From: Pseudomonas yamanorum
GTDB lineage: Bacteria; Pseudomonadota; Gammaproteobacteria; Pseudomonadales; Pseudomonadaceae
DNA: 64,000 nt
Direction of reading: 5' to 3'
Assembly: GCF_900105735.1 (NCBI RefSeq)
Contig: NZ_LT629793.1
Location: 1 to 64,000, forward strand
A program made the translations under genes and the position numbers. The notes under the pieces were generated by a model that saw only the letters and a program-made list of their open reading frames with translations, searched no databases and had not been told where the DNA came from. Shown piece by piece: positions 22,856 to 31,166 of this stretch (positions are counted from its first letter, which is position 1; every line of letters begins with the position of its first letter).

Positions 22856-23539
22856 TCAATAACCGCTCGCGGCCGTCATCACGCCGCCCACAATCGCAAT
22901 CCCCGAACTGCTGCCCAAACGTGTTGCGCCGGCATTGATCATCTTGATCGCCGTCTCGTAATCGCGCACGCCACCGGACGCCTTGACCCCAACCCCGGCA
23001 CCTACGGTCTTGCGCATCAGTGCCACGTCCTCAACCGTTGCGCCGCTTCGACTGAACCCCGTTGACGTCTTGACGAATGCCACGCCCAAGTCCCGGCAGA
23101 TTTCGCACGCCTGGACTTTCTGCTCGTCGTTGAGCAGGCAGGTTTCCAGGATCACTTTCAACGGCACGGCGCCGCAGGCCTTGTGGACCAGGGCAATGTC
23201 ATCGCGCACCGCGTCCAGCAAACCTTCCTTCAACCAACCGATATTGAGCACCATGTCGATCTCCCCTGCCCCGGCGGCAATTGCTCGTTGGGCTTCAAAT
23301 GCCTTGGTGTCGCTCAGGCCGGCACCCAGCGGGAAGCCCACCACCGCACAAATCACCACGCTATCGTCGGTCAGGCACGACGCGGCGTAAGGGACCTGGC
23401 CTGAATTGACGCACACCGAATAAAAGCCATGCTCCCGGGCTTCCTCGCACAAGGTACGGATCTGCTCACGGGAGGCATCGGGAGCCAGCAAGGTGTGATC
23501 GATGTACTTCGCCAATGCTGCAGGTTGAAGAGTGTTCAT
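22856..23539 (-). CDS. deoC: Deoxyribose-phosphate aldolase
   Basis: DeoC splits 2-deoxyribose 5-phosphate into glyceraldehyde 3-phosphate and acetaldehyde. The 227 residues carry the class I aldolase signatures: [12 protein letters not shown] (proton-relay Asp), [20 protein letters not shown] (Schiff-base Lys) and [14 protein letters not shown] (second Lys). It is divergent from a DeoR-type regulator whose operator lies between them, and it completes the kinase/permease set encoded 1-4 kb to the right. Confidence 0.95.
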   Translation of the reverse strand: MNTLQPAALAKYIDHTLLAPDASREQIRTLCEEAREHGFYSVCVNSGQVPYAASCLTDDSVVICAVVGFPLGAGLSDTKAFEAQRAIAAGAGEIDMVLNIGWLKEGLLDAVRDDIALVHKACGAVPLKVILETCLLNDEQKVQACEICRDLGVAFVKTSTGFSRSGATVEDVALMRKTVGAGVGVKASGGVRDYETAIKMINAGATRLGSSSGIAIVGGVMTAASGY

Positions 23540-23627
23540 TTAACGAGTCCTTGCCTGTATGTTGCCAATGTTCGTGTACCGCTTGTCACAGCGCTCACAT
23601 AAAATACGTTACAATACTCACACTTAA

Positions 23628-23643
23628 TGTTACTTGTTTAACA
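23628..23643. promoter_or_regulatory. DeoR-type operator between deoC and the regulator gene
   Basis: TGTTACTTGTTTAACA has the arms TGTTA/TAACA spaced by six bases, the same arms and spacing as the well-known E. coli DeoR 16-mer (TGTTAGAATTCTAACA). It partly overlaps TCACACTTAATGTTACTT (23618-23635), which recurs with two changes at the deoK promoter. It lies 26 bases before the regulator start. Confidence 0.75.
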
Positions 23644-23668
23644 CAAACAATCAAGCCCTGGAATACTC

Positions 23669-24427
23669 GTGGACAGTAGAAAAGCCGAGCGACTCAAGCT
23701 TATCCAACAAGCCTTGCAGGACCAGAACGCCATTCACCTGAGGGAAATGGCTGCGCTGCTGGACGTGTCCGAGATGACGCTGCGCCGCGACCTCAGCCAT
23801 TTCACCGACCACTTGCGCCTGCTCGGTGGCCATATCACCCGGGTCAGCAGTGAGGCCAGCGATTACCGGGTAGCCGACCAGGACACCCGCCACGTCGAGG
23901 AAAAGCGCCGCATCGGCAAACTCGCCGCCCGGTTGATACAACCCGGTGACACGGTATTTTTCGACTGCGGCACCACCTCGCCCTTTGTCATTGATTTCAT
24001 CCCGGATGAGCTGGAGTTCACCGCGGTGTGCAGCTCGTTGAACGTGCTGCTCAGGCTGCAGAACAAGCCCAACTGCCACATCGTGTTATGCGGCGGCACC
24101 TTTCACCGCAAGAACCAGGTGTTCGAAAGCAGTGCCGAAAGCAGCATTCTCGACAGCGTGCGCCTGACGTGGGCCTTCGTGACTGCCGCGGGCGTCAGCC
24201 AGGAATTCGGTGTGACCTGCTTCAACTTCAATGAAGTCGAGGTCAAGCAAAAGGTCCTGCGCCAGGCCCAGCAACGCGTGCTGCTCGCCGACTTCAGCAA
24301 GTTCGACACGGTGCGCACCGCGCACTTCGCGACCCTGGGGGACTTTCAGTACGTGGTCAGCGACAAGAAAATCCCCCGCGCCTACAAGGACGCCATTCAG
24401 GCCAGCGGCGCGCAATTGCTGGTTTAA
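23669..24427 (+). CDS. DeoR-family transcriptional repressor of the deo genes
   Basis: The N-terminal helix-turn-helix (HLREMAALLDVSEMTLRRDLS) and the sugar-phosphate-binding DeoRC domain (DTVFFDCGTTSPFVIDFIP, NVLLRLQNKPNCHIVLCGGT, RVLLADFSKFDTV) are complete in 252 residues. It starts with GTG. Operators of the DeoR type lie before it and before the kinase gene, so it probably represses both units until deoxyribose 5-phosphate builds up. It corresponds by position to deoQ/deoR of enteric clusters. Confidence 0.9.
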   Translation: MDSRKAERLKLIQQALQDQNAIHLREMAALLDVSEMTLRRDLSHFTDHLRLLGGHITRVSSEASDYRVADQDTRHVEEKRRIGKLAARLIQPGDTVFFDCGTTSPFVIDFIPDELEFTAVCSSLNVLLRLQNKPNCHIVLCGGTFHRKNQVFESSAESSILDSVRLTWAFVTAAGVSQEFGVTCFNFNEVEVKQKVLRQAQQRVLLADFSKFDTVRTAHFATLGDFQYVVSDKKIPRAYKDAIQASGAQLLV

Positions 24428-25470
24428 CCCAGCAACCTCTGCCGCTCCTGCGCATTCAAGTAGCCGGTGGTCACGCTGAACGAAGCGCTGGCCCCGGCTG
24501 CCAGCTGACGCACGTGCCCTTTGGCTTTCTCGGCGTTATAGCCTTCGGGCTCGCAGGTTGAAGGGAGCACGAACGCCGCCACTTGCTGATCCGGCGTGTG
24601 CAGAATCCAGCGTGCCGCGTGCTCGAACTGTTCGGGACGGTAACGGGTATAGAACGCCGCACCATCGCTATGCTCCAGCAGAAAGTGCGCGTGGCCCGTG
24701 GCGTCAGTACCCACGTCGTCGAAGAAAAATACAATCTCAGGGTCGTACAGGGCTGGCTGATCGAGGCAGGCCACCTGGGCTGGATGTTCGGCCAGCTGCG
24801 CCATGTAGGCAGTCCAGTCAGGCGTCGGCTTGACGTGGTCCGGCACGCTGGTACGCAGGCGCAAGCGCTGCATCCCCAGCGGCTCGACGAACCGGCCTCC
24901 GGCCACATAGGCGTAGTTCATGTGGGCCATGTACATCAGGTCCATCGGTTTGCCAGCCAGGTTGGTCACGTCCATGTCGATGTCGAACACGGCCGAATCG
25001 GCGTGCAGTGTCACGCTGGGGCACGCCCGGTAACGATCACCGAACCCCTTGGCGTATTGGTACGAGCCGCCCAGGCGCACAAAACCCTCGCCTATTTCCA
25101 GCCAGCCCGTGTCCATGGGCGCACAAGGCATTTCGCCGTGCAAAGCATGGGTATCATCCGGCGCCGGGCAACCATTACGCAGCAGGCCACTGTGAAACAT
25201 GAAGCAGCCGTAGGTATCGATGATCGTCGGGCTGGGACGGGGCTGTTCGAACAGGTTGCTCATGGTCAGGTCGCAGCCGTCGAACACGGCCGACCAGATC
25301 ATCTGCCCCTGATAAGGCAATACCACCAGTCGCCCACGGCTGTTCTCCAGGCTCACCGCCAGCACGCCGGACGGATACGTCCAGGCGCTGACCTTGAAAT
25401 CTCCAGACTGCAACAGGATCTTTTCCTGCTCGGTAAATACCGCGCGATACAGCGGGATATGCGTGTTCAT
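24424..25470 (-). CDS. DUF4432/aldose-1-epimerase-like protein of deoxyribose catabolism (DeoX/DeoM-like)
   Basis: This 348-residue beta-sandwich protein belongs to the galactose-mutarotase-like superfamily: GRLVVLPYQGQMIWSAVFDG near the start, HSGLLRNGCPAPDDTHALHG with likely catalytic His, and DLMYMAHMNYAYVAGGRFVEP. Enteric deoxyribose operons contain such a protein, thought to interconvert sugar anomers. The ATG at 25470 overlaps the permease stop (ATGA); earlier in-frame starts run into the permease gene. Its 3' end overlaps the convergent regulator gene by four bases. Confidence 0.8.
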   Translation of the reverse strand: MNTHIPLYRAVFTEQEKILLQSGDFKVSAWTYPSGVLAVSLENSRGRLVVLPYQGQMIWSAVFDGCDLTMSNLFEQPRPSPTIIDTYGCFMFHSGLLRNGCPAPDDTHALHGEMPCAPMDTGWLEIGEGFVRLGGSYQYAKGFGDRYRACPSVTLHADSAVFDIDMDVTNLAGKPMDLMYMAHMNYAYVAGGRFVEPLGMQRLRLRTSVPDHVKPTPDWTAYMAQLAEHPAQVACLDQPALYDPEIVFFFDDVGTDATGHAHFLLEHSDGAAFYTRYRPEQFEHAARWILHTPDQQVAAFVLPSTCEPEGYNAEKAKGHVRQLAAGASASFSVTTGYLNAQERQRLLG

Positions 25471-26798
25471 GAGGCCACCACCGCTGCCGCACCCAACGGG
25501 GCTGTGTCTGACTGGCGCAGGCATTTGACCGCATAGATTACGATCACGATAAAGCACAGCAACGGCACGCTGTAGGCCAACTGCATGTTGCCCCCGCTGG
25601 CGTCGGACAACAGGCCCTGGAAGATCGGAATCACCCCGCCGCCGACAATACTCATCACCAGCAAGGAACCACCGACGCCGGTGTCTTCACCCAGGCCATC
25701 GATGGTCAGCCCGTAAATGGTCGGCCAGCAAGGGCCGAGGAAAATGCTCACGCCCACCGCTGCGTACACTGCCGAAATATTCGGCACCAGAATGGTGTAG
25801 GCCAGCAGCACGATGCACAGCACGCCGTAAATCGCCAGGACCCTGGCCGGGTGTAGTCGGCGCATCAGCAAGTTGGCGATCATCTTGCCGACAAAGTACG
25901 CGGCAAAAGTGGTCAGCAGAAACCATGAAGCACTGCGTTCATTCATGCCACCCATTTGCATGGCCAGGCGGATGGTGAAGCTCCACACACCTACCTGCGC
26001 GCCCACATAGAGAAACTGCGCGAGCACGCCAAAGGTAAAGCGCGGGTTGCGCCACAACCGTCCCAGGCTTTGACGCAGGCTCCCGGGCTTGCTGTCGGCC
26101 GGCTTATTGCCCTTGCAGGCCGGGAACCTGGTAATGGCGATCAGGATAAACATCAGCACCAACACAGCGATCATCCACTTGTAGGGCAACAAGGTGGACT
26201 GAATCATCTGCAGCTGCTGCACCGCCGCCTCGGAGACGCTCATCTGTTTCAGTTGTTGAGTGGTGGCGTCGGTGTCCTTGAACATCACAAAGCTGCCCAC
26301 GTACACCCCGGCCATCGCGCCGAACGGGTGAAAGGTCTGGGAGATGTTCAGGCGCCGGGTCCCGGTTTCCCGTGGGCCCATCAGCGTCGAGTAGGTGTTG
26401 CACGCCGTCTCCAGGAACGACAGGCCGGCGGCAATCACGAACAGCGCCAGCAAAAACATCCCGTACTTGGCCGTGGACGCCGCCGGGAAAAACAGCAGGC
26501 AGCCGAACATGTACAGCATCAGGCCAATCAGGATCGTGGTCTTGTAGCTGAACCGACGAACCACCATCGCCGCCGGAATCGCAACAAAGAAGTAACCGAG
26601 GTAAAACGCCGACTGCACAAAGGCGGTCTGGAAATCACTGAGCAAAAACGCCTTCTTGAAGTGGGCGATCAGCACGTCATTCATGCTCGCCGCAGCCGCC
26701 CACAAGGCAAAGATGCTGCACAGCAGGATAAAGGCGAACCAGGGCGTGCGGTTCAGGTAGAAACCATCGGGCGTCTGTTGCAGCGCAGGTTTGTTCAT
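25467..26798 (-). CDS. deoP: FucP-family sugar:proton symporter, probable deoxyribose permease
   Basis: The 443-residue MFS transporter has 12 predicted helices and the FucP-like features FALWAAAASMNDVLIAHFKK, AFVQSAFYLGYFFVAIPAAM and ETACNTYSTLMGPRETGTRR. It lies between the mutarotase-like gene (overlap) and the kinase (28-base gap), an order equal to the enteric deoK-deoP-deoX set. Deoxyribose is therefore the likely substrate. The family also moves fucose and glucose, so specificity is inferred from context. Confidence 0.85.
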   Translation of the reverse strand: MNKPALQQTPDGFYLNRTPWFAFILLCSIFALWAAAASMNDVLIAHFKKAFLLSDFQTAFVQSAFYLGYFFVAIPAAMVVRRFSYKTTILIGLMLYMFGCLLFFPAASTAKYGMFLLALFVIAAGLSFLETACNTYSTLMGPRETGTRRLNISQTFHPFGAMAGVYVGSFVMFKDTDATTQQLKQMSVSEAAVQQLQMIQSTLLPYKWMIAVLVLMFILIAITRFPACKGNKPADSKPGSLRQSLGRLWRNPRFTFGVLAQFLYVGAQVGVWSFTIRLAMQMGGMNERSASWFLLTTFAAYFVGKMIANLLMRRLHPARVLAIYGVLCIVLLAYTILVPNISAVYAAVGVSIFLGPCWPTIYGLTIDGLGEDTGVGGSLLVMSIVGGGVIPIFQGLLSDASGGNMQLAYSVPLLCFIVIVIYAVKCLRQSDTAPLGAAAVVAS

Positions 26799-26826
26799 TA
26801 TTGTTCTCCGGGCTGGGTAGAGGGTG

Positions 26827-27747
26827 TTAGCGCTGTTGCTGGAAGCGGGCGAATGCTTCGCTGTCGGGATAAGAGGTCTGGGTACCCAGCGCCGTCACCG
26901 AACACGCCGAATACGCCACCGCCTGCTCCATGGCATAACGGATCTGGCCGTCGCGGCTCCAGTGCTGAACGAAGCAACCGATAAAAGCGTCACCAGCGCC
27001 GGTGGTGTCACGGGCGTCGACCCGCTGGCCCGGCACCTCGAATTCACCCTCCTCGCCCACGTACAACGCACCGTGTTCGCCGAGGGTGACGATCACGTGG
27101 CGAATGCCGCTGGCGACCAGGGTGCGTGCAGCGATGCGGGCCGAGTCCGGCGAATCCACGACTTGGCCGGTAATCAACGCCAGTTCGGATTCGTTGGGGA
27201 TCAGGAAATCCAGCTGCGCCAAGTGCTCAGCGCTCAACCCGGCCAACGCCGGCGCCGGGTTGAGCAGCACGGCGATGCCGTGGCGGTGAGCGAATTCGAT
27301 GGCGTAGTAGACCGTCGGCAGATTGATCTCCAGTTGCAGCACGATCAGCGTGCACTCGCGCAGGTCGGCGGCCGCCGCGTCGATATCCGCCGGTAGCAAA
27401 TGCGCATTGGCGCCCTTGACGATCAAAATGCTGTTGTGGGAGTCGGCCCGCACGAAAATCGGCGCCACGCCGCTGGACACGCCGGGCACCCGCTGTACGT
27501 AACGGGTGTCGATACCAAAACGCTGGAAGTTGGCCAGTGTGTTGTCGGCAAACATGTCGTCACCGACTTTGCTGAGCATCAACACATCCGCCCCAAGCTT
27601 GGCTGCCGCCACCGCCTGGTTGGCCCCTTTGCCGCCGCAACCCAGGGCAAAGCCCGGCGCTTCCAGGGTTTCGCCCTGGACCGGCATGCGGTCGATATAG
27701 GTAATCAAATCCACCATATTGCTGCCGATGACTGCGATCTTGCCCAT
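26827..27747 (-). CDS. deoK: Deoxyribokinase (PfkB/ribokinase family)
   Basis: The 306-residue kinase has the ribokinase motifs GCGGKGANQAVAAAKLGADV near the start and DTTGAGDAFIGCF (anion hole and catalytic Asp) near the end, with LNPAPA and PNESELALITG between. By context it phosphorylates 2-deoxyribose at O5 to feed DeoC. It is the first gene of kinase-permease-mutarotase, with a DeoR-type operator about 50 bases upstream. Sequence alone would also allow ribokinase; the permease type and deoC decide. Confidence 0.85.
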   Translation of the reverse strand: MGKIAVIGSNMVDLITYIDRMPVQGETLEAPGFALGCGGKGANQAVAAAKLGADVLMLSKVGDDMFADNTLANFQRFGIDTRYVQRVPGVSSGVAPIFVRADSHNSILIVKGANAHLLPADIDAAAADLRECTLIVLQLEINLPTVYYAIEFAHRHGIAVLLNPAPALAGLSAEHLAQLDFLIPNESELALITGQVVDSPDSARIAARTLVASGIRHVIVTLGEHGALYVGEEGEFEVPGQRVDARDTTGAGDAFIGCFVQHWSRDGQIRYAMEQAVAYSACSVTALGTQTSYPDSEAFARFQQQR

Positions 27748-27798
27748 TGCTATTCCACCTTGTTACGGCACGGCCAGGCAGGTCGTGGCGCTCTTGTT

Positions 27799-27814
27799 TT
27801 GTTATTTAAATAAC
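27799..27814. promoter_or_regulatory. DeoR-type operator upstream of deoK
   Basis: TGTTATTTAAATAACA is a perfect 16-bp palindrome of the TGTTA-N6-TAACA type. The adjoining AAATAACATTAGGTGTGA (27807-27824), read on the minus strand, matches the region beside the deoC/regulator operator at 16 of 18 positions, which links the two promoters in one regulon. Confidence 0.8.
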
Positions 27815-27852
27815 ATTAGGTGTGAATATTCAATCTTTTTTTTGCGAGGACG

Positions 27853-28767
27853 CTACAAATCAAATCGATCCACTGCCCGCCGGCGTTCGTTGTCGTCACG
27901 CACGTCATAGTTGGCGGTGGTCTGGATATTGGTGTGGTGCGCCAGCTTCTGGGCGATGGACAGGTCGTACTCTTCGATCACTCGGGTGATGAACGAACGG
28001 CGGAAATCATGGGGCATGATTTTCACGCCGACTTGTTCCCCGCGCTGACGGGCGATGTAGTAAATCGCGTGCTTGGTAATGCGCTCGCGGGTGATGTGGC
28101 TGCCTCGGCGAATGCGGTTGAACAGGAACTTGTCGTCCTGCTCACCGGGTTTCAACTGGCTGCGACGGAACTCCAGCCACGCCTCCAGCTTGGCGAAGGC
28201 CCAGGCCGGCGCGTACTTGATCAGTTGTTTGTTGCCCTTGCCGGTGACGTGCAGGCTGCGCTCGTCAAAATTGACCTGGCCCAACTCTATATTCACCGAC
28301 TCCGACTTGCGCATGCCCGAGCCATACAGGATCCCGATCACCGCTGCGTCCCGCAGGCCCTGGGGACGCGGGTCGGCGGCGCAGACCTCCATCAACTCAC
28401 GAATCAGCGTACGCCGCAGGTTGCGGCCCTGGCTCAGCCGCGTGCCGGCCATGGCCTTGACCGAACGCATCTTCAACAGGTGATCCTGGCTGATCAGGCT
28501 CATGCGCCAGGCCTCGTTCATCACCCCACGCACGGCGTTGACGTACAGCGATGAGGTGTTCGGCGCATAACCGTCTTCCCGCAACGCCGCCACCAGGGCC
28601 ATGACGTGTTCAGGCTGCAGCAGGTGCCAGTCGATGTCTTCGAGGTTGATGTCTTCAAAGCCCAGGCGGTCGGCGGCGTCTTGCAGTACGTAGCGCATGG
28701 TCAGCTGGCTGGAGGGTGCCAGGCGGGTGAGGTAAAGGGTCAGCGGGTTGCGGGTAGACTCAGTCAA
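27853..28767 (-). CDS. Solitary tyrosine recombinase (XerC/integrase family)
   Basis: The 304-residue protein has an N-terminal SAM-like DNA-binding domain (NPLTLYLTRLAPSSQLTMRY) and a full catalytic set: Arg in GSGMRKSE, Lys in VTGKGNKQ, His-x2-Arg in MPHDFRRSF, His in LAHHTNIQTT and the nucleophile Tyr in ANYDVRDD. It appears active. The start is a TTG; no ATG precedes the N-terminal domain. No phage or transposon genes flank it, and it is not next to the usual xerC neighbours, so it is an orphan recombinase. A large lox-like palindrome sits 20 bases upstream. Confidence 0.88.
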   Translation of the reverse strand: MTESTRNPLTLYLTRLAPSSQLTMRYVLQDAADRLGFEDINLEDIDWHLLQPEHVMALVAALREDGYAPNTSSLYVNAVRGVMNEAWRMSLISQDHLLKMRSVKAMAGTRLSQGRNLRRTLIRELMEVCAADPRPQGLRDAAVIGILYGSGMRKSESVNIELGQVNFDERSLHVTGKGNKQLIKYAPAWAFAKLEAWLEFRRSQLKPGEQDDKFLFNRIRRGSHITRERITKHAIYYIARQRGEQVGVKIMPHDFRRSFITRVIEEYDLSIAQKLAHHTNIQTTANYDVRDDNERRRAVDRFDL

Positions 28768-28786
28768 GGGAGATCAGCCTTTGGAT

Positions 28787-28826
28787 TAAATATGTCGACT
28801 AACCATTTGTTTAATCGACATATTTA
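28787..28826. repeat. Lox-like palindrome 'site B' upstream of the tyrosine recombinase
   Basis: TAAATATGTCGACTAA, an 8-base centre CCATTTGT, and TTAATCGACATATTTA form 16-bp arms with a single mismatch. This is the plan of tyrosine-recombinase crossover sites (Cre/lox has 13-8-13, Xer/dif 11-6-11). It is also placed to overlap the recombinase promoter, so it could be an operator bound by the recombinase. Its inner arms resemble site A at 7624-7659. Confidence 0.65.
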
Positions 28827-28871
28827 GTGAATTGGCGAGCACCGAGTCTAGCGCAGGTCAATCCCCAGGGG

Positions 28872-29660
28872 CTATTCCTGATCGTCTTCCGCCGGGGCGG
28901 GTGTCTGCTGCTGGCTCCAGTCGGTGTCCTGCTTCTGCATCAAGGCAAACCAGTGCTGGCGCATGAACTCCAGGTACGGTTTGGGCGCCTTGGCAAAGTC
29001 TTCCTCGTCGCCATAACAGCCCGGAAGTGGCAGCTCGGTGCCTTGCTCCTTGTACTGGCTGACCAGCGCTTGCTGGGCGGCGATGCTGCAATCCTTGGGC
29101 AACGGCATGCCTTGCAGGGCGCCGGCATCTTCATCCCACCAGCTGGCACCATAGCGGTCGATGCCACGCAGGCGGTACTTCTGCGACTTGCCGATGTGCA
29201 TGATCAGCTTGAAATCATTGGGGCTGACATCGCTGGTGCAGGTGCGGCTATACCCCACCGTGACCTGACTGATGCCGTCACCCAGCAGGTCGGTGACCTT
29301 GGTGGCGTCGGTGTTGTAGTGCGCCCCGGCGTCGAACTCGCAATGCTGCACGTCGTCGTAGAGCATCCACAGGCGCTTGGGCCGGTCACCGTCGAGCAGG
29401 TACTGGGCCGCATAGACAAAGGCGGACTGCGCGCCGTCGTCGTCGCGTTCGCTGACTTGCTCAGCGAGCACCAACAGATTCTTGCCCTGTTTATCGCTCC
29501 AGGTGAAGGCGCCGACCTGTTTACCCCGCACTTCTACGCCATCGGGCACCTGGTCGATGGCCGTCAGTGCCACGCCGTCATCGGCCCGCACACTCGTGGC
29601 CCAGGCCACCGTCATCAACAACACCATCAACATTGGCCGTAAACGCTGCACGCTATTCAT
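28872..29660 (-). CDS. Conserved-looking periplasmic protein of unknown function
   Basis: A signal peptide (LMVLLMTVAWATSVRA) precedes about 235 residues that look soluble and beta-rich, with four Cys in the mature part (HCEFD, RTCTS, KDCSI, PGCYG) that could form disulfides. KQGKNLLVLAEQVSERDDDG and FKLIMHIGKSQKYRLRG suggest a domain acting on or sensing surface material, but I cannot name a family with confidence. The C-terminus is Gln/Pro/acid-rich and probably flexible. It is transcribed alone, towards the recombinase. Confidence 0.7.
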   Translation of the reverse strand: MNSVQRLRPMLMVLLMTVAWATSVRADDGVALTAIDQVPDGVEVRGKQVGAFTWSDKQGKNLLVLAEQVSERDDDGAQSAFVYAAQYLLDGDRPKRLWMLYDDVQHCEFDAGAHYNTDATKVTDLLGDGISQVTVGYSRTCTSDVSPNDFKLIMHIGKSQKYRLRGIDRYGASWWDEDAGALQGMPLPKDCSIAAQQALVSQYKEQGTELPLPGCYGDEEDFAKAPKPYLEFMRQHWFALMQKQDTDWSQQQTPAPAEDDQE

Positions 29661-30131
29661 CCGACTGCCCTGGCAAGAGATGGCTTACTTTACCGGCACT
29701 TGCACGGCATTGCAGAGAAGATTCTTCAGGAATGAACCCGCGCGCAGGAAAAGGCCACTATCCAGTCTGCAGGGGCCAACGACGGCGTTGTCCATGGTTC
29801 TGTTGTTTACCTGAACCCTAGCTGTCTACCTGCCAAAAAAACGACTTTTTCATCTGCGTTTCATATTCGTTGAACATTTTTGCGCTTAATCTTGGCGGCA
29901 CGACTTGAGAACGAACCGTACTTTGCAGGTTAACTCGTTGATTCCGCTTTACCTTTGAGCGTTTTGGTCTTTACTCACATAACCCATGGAAGACCCACTG
30001 TGACCTGTCAGGACTGTCGAATGAATGCCACAAATCAACGCTATCTTTGACCGGATGCCTGGCATCCAAGGCTGACGATAACTGCTGTCTTTACGCTTCA
30101 AGTTGCTCTAAACCCCCGAGGTAATGAATCT
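29661..30131. promoter_or_regulatory. Arn operon upstream region (471-base gap)
   Basis: No convincing gene is seen. As the only sizeable gap before arnC, it should hold the arn promoter. CGTTTC-ATATT-CGTTGA around 29857 has the direct-repeat spacing of a PhoP box (TGTTTA-N5-TGTTTA) but matches it poorly, and CTTAAT occurs once near 29886 without a second PmrA half-site. A GAGG precedes the TTG start of arnC. No arnB lies here. Confidence 0.4.
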
Positions 30132-31166
30132 TTGAAACCCTATCCAATTCATTGCGTGTCGATCGTTATCCCGGTCTACAACGAACAAGAAAGCCTGCCT
30201 GAGCTGCTGCGCCGCACCATGGCCGCCTGCAAACAGCTGGCTTACGAATACGAAATCATCCTGGTGGATGACGGCAGCCGCGACAATTCTGCGCAATTGC
30301 TGGAAGACGCCGCCGCCCTCGAAGGCAGCAACGTGGTGGCGGTGATCCTCAACCGCAACTACGGCCAGCACGCCGCGATCATGGCCGGCTTCGAGCATTG
30401 CCGGGGCGACGTCGTGATCACCCTGGACGCCGACCTGCAAAACCCGCCGGAAGAAATCCCGCGTCTAGTCGAACAAGCCGCCCTGGGCTACGACGTAGTT
30501 GCCACCGTGCGCAACAATCGCCAGGACTCGGCTTTCCGCCGCTGGCCGTCGCGCCTGATCAACCTCGCCGTGCAGCGCTCCACCGGCGTGGCCATGAGCG
30601 ACTACGGCTGCATGCTGCGCGCTTACCGTCGCACCATCGTCGACGCGATGCTGGCCTGCCGCGAACGCAGCACTTTTATCCCGATCCTGGCCAACAGCTT
30701 CGCGCGGCACACCACGGAAATCCTGGTGCATCACGCCGAGCGTGAACACGGCGAATCCAAATACAGCCCGATGCGCCTGATCAGCCTGATGTTCGACCTG
30801 CTGACCTGCATGACCACCACGCCATTGCGCCTGTTGAGCATCGTCGGCTTCAGCATGGCGGCGCTGGGCATGCTCTTCGCCTTTGCGCTGATCATTCTGC
30901 GCCTGGCCTTTGGCGCAGGCTGGGCCGGCGACGGTACCTTCGTCCTGTTCGCCGTACTGTTTGTATTTACCGGCGGCCAGTTCATCGGCATGGGCCTATT
31001 GGGTGAATACCTGGGCCGCATGTACAGTGACGTCCGGGCCCGCCCACGGTTCTTTATTGAAAAAGTGCTGCGCAACCAACCGGCAGCACCGGCCGAGACC
31101 TTTACGGTCGATGGCCTGACCTCCTCCCACACTTCTACTTCTCCTTCCGATCAGGTTTCGTCATGA
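30132..31166 (+). CDS. arnC: Undecaprenyl-phosphate 4-deoxy-4-formamido-L-arabinose transferase
   Basis: ArnC moves formylated aminoarabinose from UDP onto undecaprenyl phosphate on the inner membrane. The 344 residues hold a GT2 domain ([47 protein letters not shown] as the Asp motif) and two C-terminal membrane helices ([40 protein letters not shown]). It starts with TTG, GAGG lying nine bases upstream. arnA overlaps its end (ATGA). It heads a seven- to eight-gene run. Confidence 0.95.
   Translation: MKPYPIHCVSIVIPVYNEQESLPELLRRTMAACKQLAYEYEIILVDDGSRDNSAQLLEDAAALEGSNVVAVILNRNYGQHAAIMAGFEHCRGDVVITLDADLQNPPEEIPRLVEQAALGYDVVATVRNNRQDSAFRRWPSRLINLAVQRSTGVAMSDYGCMLRAYRRTIVDAMLACRERSTFIPILANSFARHTTEILVHHAEREHGESKYSPMRLISLMFDLLTCMTTTPLRLLSIVGFSMAALGMLFAFALIILRLAFGAGWAGDGTFVLFAVLFVFTGGQFIGMGLLGEYLGRMYSDVRARPRFFIEKVLRNQPAAPAETFTVDGLTSSHTSTSPSDQVSS

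Noticed and set aside
7624..28826. Sites A and B as ends of an excisable 21-kb segment
   Set aside because: The 8-bp centres differ (ATGGATAT, CCATTTGT). Tyrosine recombinases of this type need matching centres for strand exchange, so recombination between these two is not expected; shared arms only suggest a common binding protein.
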